NCBI GenBank assembly: GCA_013420905.1
Contig: JAAXNY010000005.1
Span: 2,728,001-2,792,000, forward strand
Reading direction: 5' to 3'
DNA: 64,000 nt
From: Collybia mongolica
Lineage: Eukaryota; Basidiomycota; Agaricomycetes; Agaricales; Clitocybaceae
Made by a program: the position numbers and the translations under genes. Below are positions 56,797 through 64,000 of the stretch, piece by piece (position 1 is the stretch's first letter; every line of letters begins with the position of its first letter). The notes beneath the pieces are model-generated. The model searched no databases, was not told the origin of the DNA, and saw nothing but the letters and a program-made list of their open reading frames with translations.

Positions 56797-59700
56797 ATCT
56801 GTAAATAGGTTCGCGTGTTTAGAAGTTGAGAACACAATTGAAATTTCCCAAACACCCGAAACTACTACAGAAGCCGTACAAGATACCATCCCCGTCCCTA
56901 AACCGCCGCGCCAGAGACTCCCCCGATGGGAACGAGCTCTACCCAAGCGATTCGTAGTCGCCGCCACCCCCAGCACTCGCTCGCTGAAGCTCAAGATTGA
57001 ACTTCAGACAACCGACACAGGCGAGACATTCGCGACGAACAGCTTGGTAGACTCGGGAGCAACGGGCCTTTTCATCGATTCTGAATTCGTGCGGAGGAAC
57101 AGGTTGACCTCGCGCAAGCTAGTTCGCACTATTCCGGTGTTCAACGTCGACGGCACTCCGAACGAGAACGGGTCTATTTCAGAGATCGTAGACCTCATCC
57201 TCCGGTACAACGGTCACTCAGAACGCACCCACTTCGCAGTCACCAGCCTAGGGAAGCAGGATCTCATACTGGGCTACACTTGGTTGCAGGAGCACAACCC
57301 GGAGATCAACTGGCAGACCAACGAGGTGAAGATGAGTCGCTGTCCCGACAAATGTCGGACCTGCGCGAACGAGGTTAAATCGGAAAAGGCGGAGAAGCGT
57401 AAATTGGAGGCCCGCATCAACGCCTGTCGCGCAGGACCCATGCCCGAACCAGAAACAGAAATTGGAGAGGTTCCCGACTCTGAGCACGAAGGAGATATCG
57501 CCCTTGAAGATTGCATCGAAGAGGGCGACCGTATCTTCGTGGTCAACATTGGCGAACCAGGACAGTTTCAGAAGGCACCGGAAGAGATTCGGACAACCCA
57601 AACCATCTCGCAGCGACTAGCGGAAAAGATCCAAACAGAAGCCCAGAAGAACGCGTCCCAGCAGATCGCAGACTCCTTTGATCGTAATGCGCAACCCAAG
57701 ACGTTCTTTGATCTAGCACCGGCGCACGTCCACGAATTTGAGGATGTGTTCTCCAAGACGTCCTTCGACGCTCTCCCAGATCGCCGACCGTGGGACCACG
57801 CGATCGAACTCGTCCGCGACGCAGAAGGGAAATCCTGCAAGGTCTACCCGCTCTCAGTCGCCGAACAAGCAGAGTTGGACAAGTTCCTCGAGGAGAACCT
57901 CGCCTCTGGTCGGATCCGCCCCTCCAAATCGCCAATGGCTTCGCCGTTCTTCTTTATCAAGAAGAAGGACGGTTCGCTACGCCCGGTACAGGACTACCGC
58001 GTTCTCAATTCGCTGACGATCAAGAACAAATACCCACTCCCACTCATCTCTGACCTCGTCAACAATCTTCGGGGAGCGAAATACTTCTCCAAATTCGACG
58101 TTCGCTGGGGATACAACAACGTCCGAATTAAGGAAGGTGATGAGTGGAAGGCCGCATTTCGCACAAACCGCGGAATGTTTGAGCCCCTGGTAATGTTCTT
58201 TGGTCTCACTAACTCGCCGGCAACGTTCCAAACCATGATGAACGAGATATTCCACGATCTCATCATGGAAGGAGTGGTATGTGTCTACATCGATGATATT
58301 CTAATCTACACAAAGACACTCGCCGAACACCGCCGAATTACGAGGTTAGTTCTCCAGTGACTCCGCGAACATAAACTGTACCTGCGACTGGACAAATGCG
58401 AATTCGAGAAGACCCGAATCGAGTATCTGGGGCTCATTATCTCGGAGGGGCAGGCGGAGATGGACCCGGTCAAGGTTGCCGGAGTAGCGGAATGGCCAAC
58501 ACCCACGAACAAGAAGCAAGTGCAGTCCTTCTTGGGCTTCACGAACTTCTATCGGCGGTTCATTCGCGACTTCTCCCATATTGCGCGGCCATTGTTTGAT
58601 CTCACCGGTAAAGACGTGCCTTGGAAGTGGGGTGAGTCGGAGCAGGAGGCATTCGAAGGGTTGAAGGAAGCGGTGTCGTCTAAACCGGTACTGATGTTCG
58701 CAGACGACAACCGGCCGTTTAGGGTGGAGGCAGATAGTTCGGATTTCGCGACCGGCGCAGTACTTTCGCAACTCAGCCCGGAGGACGACAAGTGGCACCC
58801 GATCGCGTTTTCGTCAAAGAGCCTCAACGCGGTCGAGCGGAATTACGAGATACACGACAAGGAAATGCTCGCCATCATTCGCGCACTCGAAGAATGGCGA
58901 CACTTCCTTGAAGGCGCGCGACACGACTTCGAGATCTGGACAGACCACAAAAATCTAGAGTACTTCCGGACGTCCCAGAAGCTAAATCGGAGACAGGCCA
59001 GGTGGTCACTGTACCTCTCCCGATTCAACTTCTCGCTGCACCACAAGCCCGGACGAAGTATGGGTAAGCCAGACGCGCTATCTCGCCGAGCGGACCACAG
59101 CGATGGAAACGAGGATAACCGCGATCTAGTCCTCCTCAAACCGGAGTTGTTCACAATCCGCGCGCTGGAAGGAATGGTCGTGGAAGGAGAGGAAAGGGAC
59201 ATTCTGCGGGATATTCGGAGAGGCAATCGCGAGGGACATCAGGAGGAAGCGGTGGTGAAGGCAGCGCAGGAGTTGAAGAAGTCCGCAGGAAAATCGGTTC
59301 GGAGCGCAGAGTGGAGGGAAGCGCAGGAGTTGCTGTATTTCCGCGATCGCATCTACGTCCCAAAACAGGCTGACCTTCGCAGACGTATAGTTGCGCAACA
59401 TCACGATTCGCGAATTGCGGGACACGCCGGAAGATGGAAGACGTTGGAACTCGTATCGCGCAATTACTGGTGGCCTCAAATGTCGCGCTACATCGGCGAA
59501 TACTGCAAGACATGCGACCTCTGTCTCCGAACGAAGGCTCAGCGTCAACTTCCAAGCGGCGAACTTAAACCGCTGCCGATTCCGGAAGGTCGCTGGGACG
59601 TCGCAAGTGTGGATTTCATCGTGGAACTCCCCGAGTCGCAAGGGCATGATGCGATCATGGTAGTGGTGGACACGGTGGGTAAACGCGCGCACTTCATCCC

Positions 59701-60724
59701 AACCACAACGACAATTACCGCGCTTGGATCGGCGAGGCTTTACCTCCAGCATGTGTGGAAGTTGCACGGCTTACCGAAGGCTATGGTCTCCGACCGAGGG
59801 GTACAGTTCGTGGCGGAATTCACAAGGGAGTTATATCGCATGCTTGATATTAAACTCACAGCGTCTACGGCGTACCACCCACAGACAGACGGACAGACCG
59901 AGCGAGTGAACCAGGAACTGGAACAGTATCTCCGGTTATTCATCAGCGAGCGACAGGACAACTGGGTCGACCTTTTACCGCTCGCCGAATTCCAGTACAA
60001 TAACCACGTCCACTCCTCGACACAGCACTCGCCGTTCTTCCTGGACACCGGTCGACATCCACGCATGGGCTTCGAACCACAGACCGCACCATCCCGGCTG
60101 GAAACCGCGAACGAATTCCGCGACCGAATGAAGGACACCCTCGAGGAAGCCCGCGCCGCATTAGCCAAAGCCAAGGACGAGATGGCGATGTACTACAATC
60201 GCCGCCGAAACCCAACACCCGACTACCAGGTTGGAGACCGGATGTATTTGGATTCGCGCGACATTCGTATCACTCGACCGTCGCAGAAACTGGCTCACCG
60301 CTACATCGGGCCCTACCCCATCGAAGCCAAGGTTGGATCGCACGCCTACCGCCTCAAACTTCCGCCGGCGCTATCGCGCATCCACCCGGTCTTCCATGTT
60401 GTCAAACTCCTACCCGCGCCGCACGACCCAATACCCGGTAGAACGGTCACCGAAGTCCCTGAACCCACTCTCATAGACGGCGAGGTACATTATGAGGTTC
60501 AGGAGATCATGGACAGCCGGATTTACAGGAACAAGCTGCAGTACCTGGTCGCCTGGAAGGGCTACAGCTACGAACAGAACACCTGGGAACCCGCCGACAA
60601 GGTGAATGCGGACGAGTTGGTCGCCGAATTCTACAGACGCAACCCCGGAGCACCGCGACTCGTACAACGCGTCCAATTCGCACAGATCCCGTTCCAACGC
60701 CGGCGTGAAGACACGCGAACCTAG
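56760..60724 (+). pseudogene. Gypsy-2 Pol, one premature TGA
   Basis: Expressed by -1 frameshift as Gag-Pol. Protease SLVDSGATGLFIDSEF; RT with YRVLNSLTIKNKYPLPLISD, WGYNNVRIKEGDEWKAAFRT and catalytic VYIDDILIYT (about 58285-58315); RNase H with VEADSSDFATGAVLSQ, EIHDKEMLAIIRALEEWRHF and TDHKNLEYF; integrase with an HHCC zinc finger (HHDSRIAGHAGRWK ... CKTCDLC), VDFIVELP, VSDRGVQF and HPQTDGQTERVNQE (all three acidic residues present); C-terminal chromodomain around LQYLVAWKGYSYEQNTWEPA. TGA at 58358-58360 falls just after the YIDD region where related elements have Arg (LQ*LREHKLYL), a CGA-to-TGA change. All catalytic residues I can see are intact, so this single stop is the only visible defect. 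The end at 60722 (TAG) is natural. Confidence 0.92.
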
Positions 60725-60735
60725 AAGGGGGGTAA

Positions 60736-61151
60736 TGTAAGGGGAACTCCATTTCCCCCTTACTTCGCCGATCTGCTTACTTCGCGCTCACTCCATTACA
60801 TTCACTACATCACACGTTCATTACCTACGCCCACACGCACCCCCACTCTCTACTTCGCGCGCAGTTCGCCGCCGGACTTTGCACTTGTTCGGACTATCAA
60901 GGGCACGGTCACGTGACCTTCGCTAACCCAACGCGTGTCATCGTACCGCACCGGGAACGTGTATTTAATGTAGTACTAGGTATATAGCACCCCCCCCCTG
61001 ATGGAGGCTCCTCAGAGAATTCTCTTAGGATCCCCTCCACCAGGTGAGTAGCACATATGTCGTACAAGTGAATACATCCCTTAGGATCCCCTCCACCAGC
61101 GTCGGCCCACTCTACTAAGTTCGCGCGCACTCCACCGGAGTTGCCCTTACA
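60736..61151 (+). repeat. Gypsy-2 3' LTR
   Basis: Differs from the 5' LTR at four positions; at three of them the 3' LTR has CA where the 5' LTR has CG (5' LTR TCGCACG, GTCGTCG, GGCCCGC). Confidence 0.95.
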
Positions 61152-61795
61152 AAGAGGGTCTTTGTGGTGGATTTTTTGATTTTTTTTTTCTCCTTCACAG
61201 GCCCAAAAAACATATGTAATATTGATGAATCTTGAAAAATATGAGGGAATCAAAAAATTGGCCACAAAGACCCTCTCTGGGCAAATATTTTGAACAACTT
61301 TTACTATTAGACCAATCCATTATCTTCAGTTTCTGAGCCATCAGCGATGTGGGTCATCAAATGGTGCTTTTCCAGGCCTGACAAACAACTATAAACAAAG
61401 CAAAAATAACTGGCAATTGCCCCTCCCCATTGTCTGTTACCTCACCTGTGGTCTGATATTTAGATAGTTGAGACACATCAAGTCACTAAATTACATACCA
61501 AATCTAATCAGCAGTGAACCGAATATGGACATGTTTAAACCCAGCTCAAAACTATACCCCCATGGAAAATAATTAAATTCTCATTGATGCAGTGCTCTAT
61601 AGAGCTCAAAACAAGACGGGAACTCTTTCACATATACTGTCCTTCAATTTCCACTAGCTTGACATGTTTTATCTCATGAGAATGTGCTCTCAAACGTGAA
61701 ATATCGGGTGGGTCACAAAATCTCTCCAAATTTGTTATTTGTTTACTTGTGTTATGAATGCGGAGTCGGTAATCATTGCCCCTCCCCAGTGACAA
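61152..61795 (-). repeat. Inverted repeat unit X/B, right copy
   Basis: 61152-61357 is the inverse of 54327-54530 (GGTCTTTGTGGTGGATTTTT and on); 61413-61793 is the inverse of 54611-54970, ending in GGTAATCATTGCCCCTCCCC. It reaches to about 120 bp upstream of the PEP4 start codon. Confidence 0.8.
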
Positions 61796-61911
61796 GTCCA
61801 TAGCTCGTGTCATGTGATGCCTGCCCACTGCGGTTTTCGGAGAGAGCCGAATATGACGTTACGTATACAACAAGTGACTTGTTGCTAGTGACCACGAGCT
61901 TGCTTTCAACC

Positions 61912-63456
<1,545 letters not shown>

Positions 63457-64000
63457 ACGCCCTCATAATCAATAACGTGTTCAATTGCTACTCTACATGT
63501 CTTAGTCATATCAGCAGCTGTTAGGGCCGGGGCAATTCGCTCTCATTCGTAGAACAGGTCTCTGGCAATACTGTATGTTCCTTATTCGATATACGCATAC
63601 CCATGCATCACAAGAGATGAAGTACATCCGTTGAGATAAGTACATAATTGATAGGAGTCTAATTATCAAATATCATCACTCAGCGCGTGCACCATCTTCA
63701 TTCCTACTAACTCTGGGTTCAATTCCATTCCAAATACATAATAAACAATGACTCCTCCTTTGAGCCATTCGAGTTTGCGTATAAACCCCAGTGCCTGTTC
63801 TGTGTCTTCGCCCCACACAGAAAGATACAGGAGGCTCCGTTTATCTCATGCTTTGGACCATACCCTGGACAGAGTCAACGTTTTAGGCCAAAATTTGATC
63901 TCAGGTCACACAGGGCAGGTGTATTCGAATAATATAAACTCACCTTACAATGATAATACTCAATTTTCAGGTGTGTCAATGCCTTAAGTTGGGCTAGAGA
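63457..64000. other. 3' flank of PEP4
   Basis: No gene recognised. An AATAAACAATG at about 63741 precedes an 80-codon open frame without recognisable homology. Possibly the edge of the next gene outside the window. Confidence 0.35.

Larger units (their letters stand above)
55059..61151 (+). mobile_element. Gypsy-2: young Ty3/gypsy chromovirus, 6093 bp, duplication AAGAG
   Basis: LTRs 55059-55474 and 60736-61151, 416 bp each, starting TGTAAGGGGAAC and ending GCCCTTACA; I see four differences, all transitions. Flanked by AAGAG (55054-55058, 61152-61156). Purine tract AGAAGGGGGGTAA just before the 3' LTR. Gag and pol are complete apart from one TGA at 58358. CpG-rich, unlike the older repeats around it. 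Confidence 0.96.

Overview
The window looks like a chromosome segment of a mushroom-forming basidiomycete (Agaricomycetes). Evidence: genes split by many ~50-nt GT-AG introns, basidiomycete-type conserved proteins, and a transposon mix typical of these fungi (Ty3/gypsy chromoviruses, Ty1/copia, LINE, hAT, pogo, Tc1/mariner, Helitron, and multicopy Spt5-like NGN/KOW genes). The species cannot be named from sequence alone.

Only three host genes look intact. A mitochondrial PDK/BCKDK-type protein kinase lies on the minus strand at the left edge (25-1791; its last exon runs out of the window). A bromodomain protein of the BRD8/Bdc1 (NuA4/TIP60) type has 11 exons at 45114-47699. A vacuolar aspartic protease (PEP4) has 7 exons at 61912-63456. 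The kinase and bromodomain genes are divergent and separated by about 43 kb of nested repeats. A second repeat block of about 14 kb separates the bromodomain gene from PEP4.

Repeat block 1 (2.0-45.0 kb) holds a TIR element, two wrecked NGN/KOW gene copies cut by copia, hAT and unnamed repeats, and a 10.7-kb nested gypsy (gypsy-1, 14407-25110, TSD ATCCT). Gypsy-1 contains a 5'-truncated LINE, which itself contains a truncated copia LTR; its 3' LTR contains another insertion. Then comes a giant inverted repeat: two 7,155-bp arms (25811-32965 and 36603-43757) that mirror each other base for base wherever compared, around a 3.6-kb spacer full of copia/gypsy debris. A Helitron helicase remnant lies between the right arm and the bromodomain gene.

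Repeat block 2 (47.8-61.8 kb) holds a decayed pogo-type transposase, a decayed gypsy (element B) interrupted by a Tc1/mariner element with an intact transposase, a copia LTR piece, an inverted repeat pair, and a young chromovirus (gypsy-2, 55059-61151, TSD AAGAG) with only one stop codon in pol.

Patterns that link the elements: (1) three LTR elements carry a 10-nt LTR sequence 33-35 nt after a TATA box that is exactly complementary to 10 nt placed 3 nt past the 5' LTR, as expected for Tf1/sushi-type self-priming; (2) both gypsy elements with gag and pol have pol in the -1 frame and share the slippery heptamer GGGTTTT at the gag end, gypsy-2 with a 9-bp stem-loop 6 nt downstream; (3) the older elements decay mainly by CpG transitions (CGA arginine codons to TGA, catalytic GAY to AAY); (4) an unnamed repeat family built on GGATGAAA/TTTCATCC recurs throughout, including at the inner ends of the giant inverted repeat.
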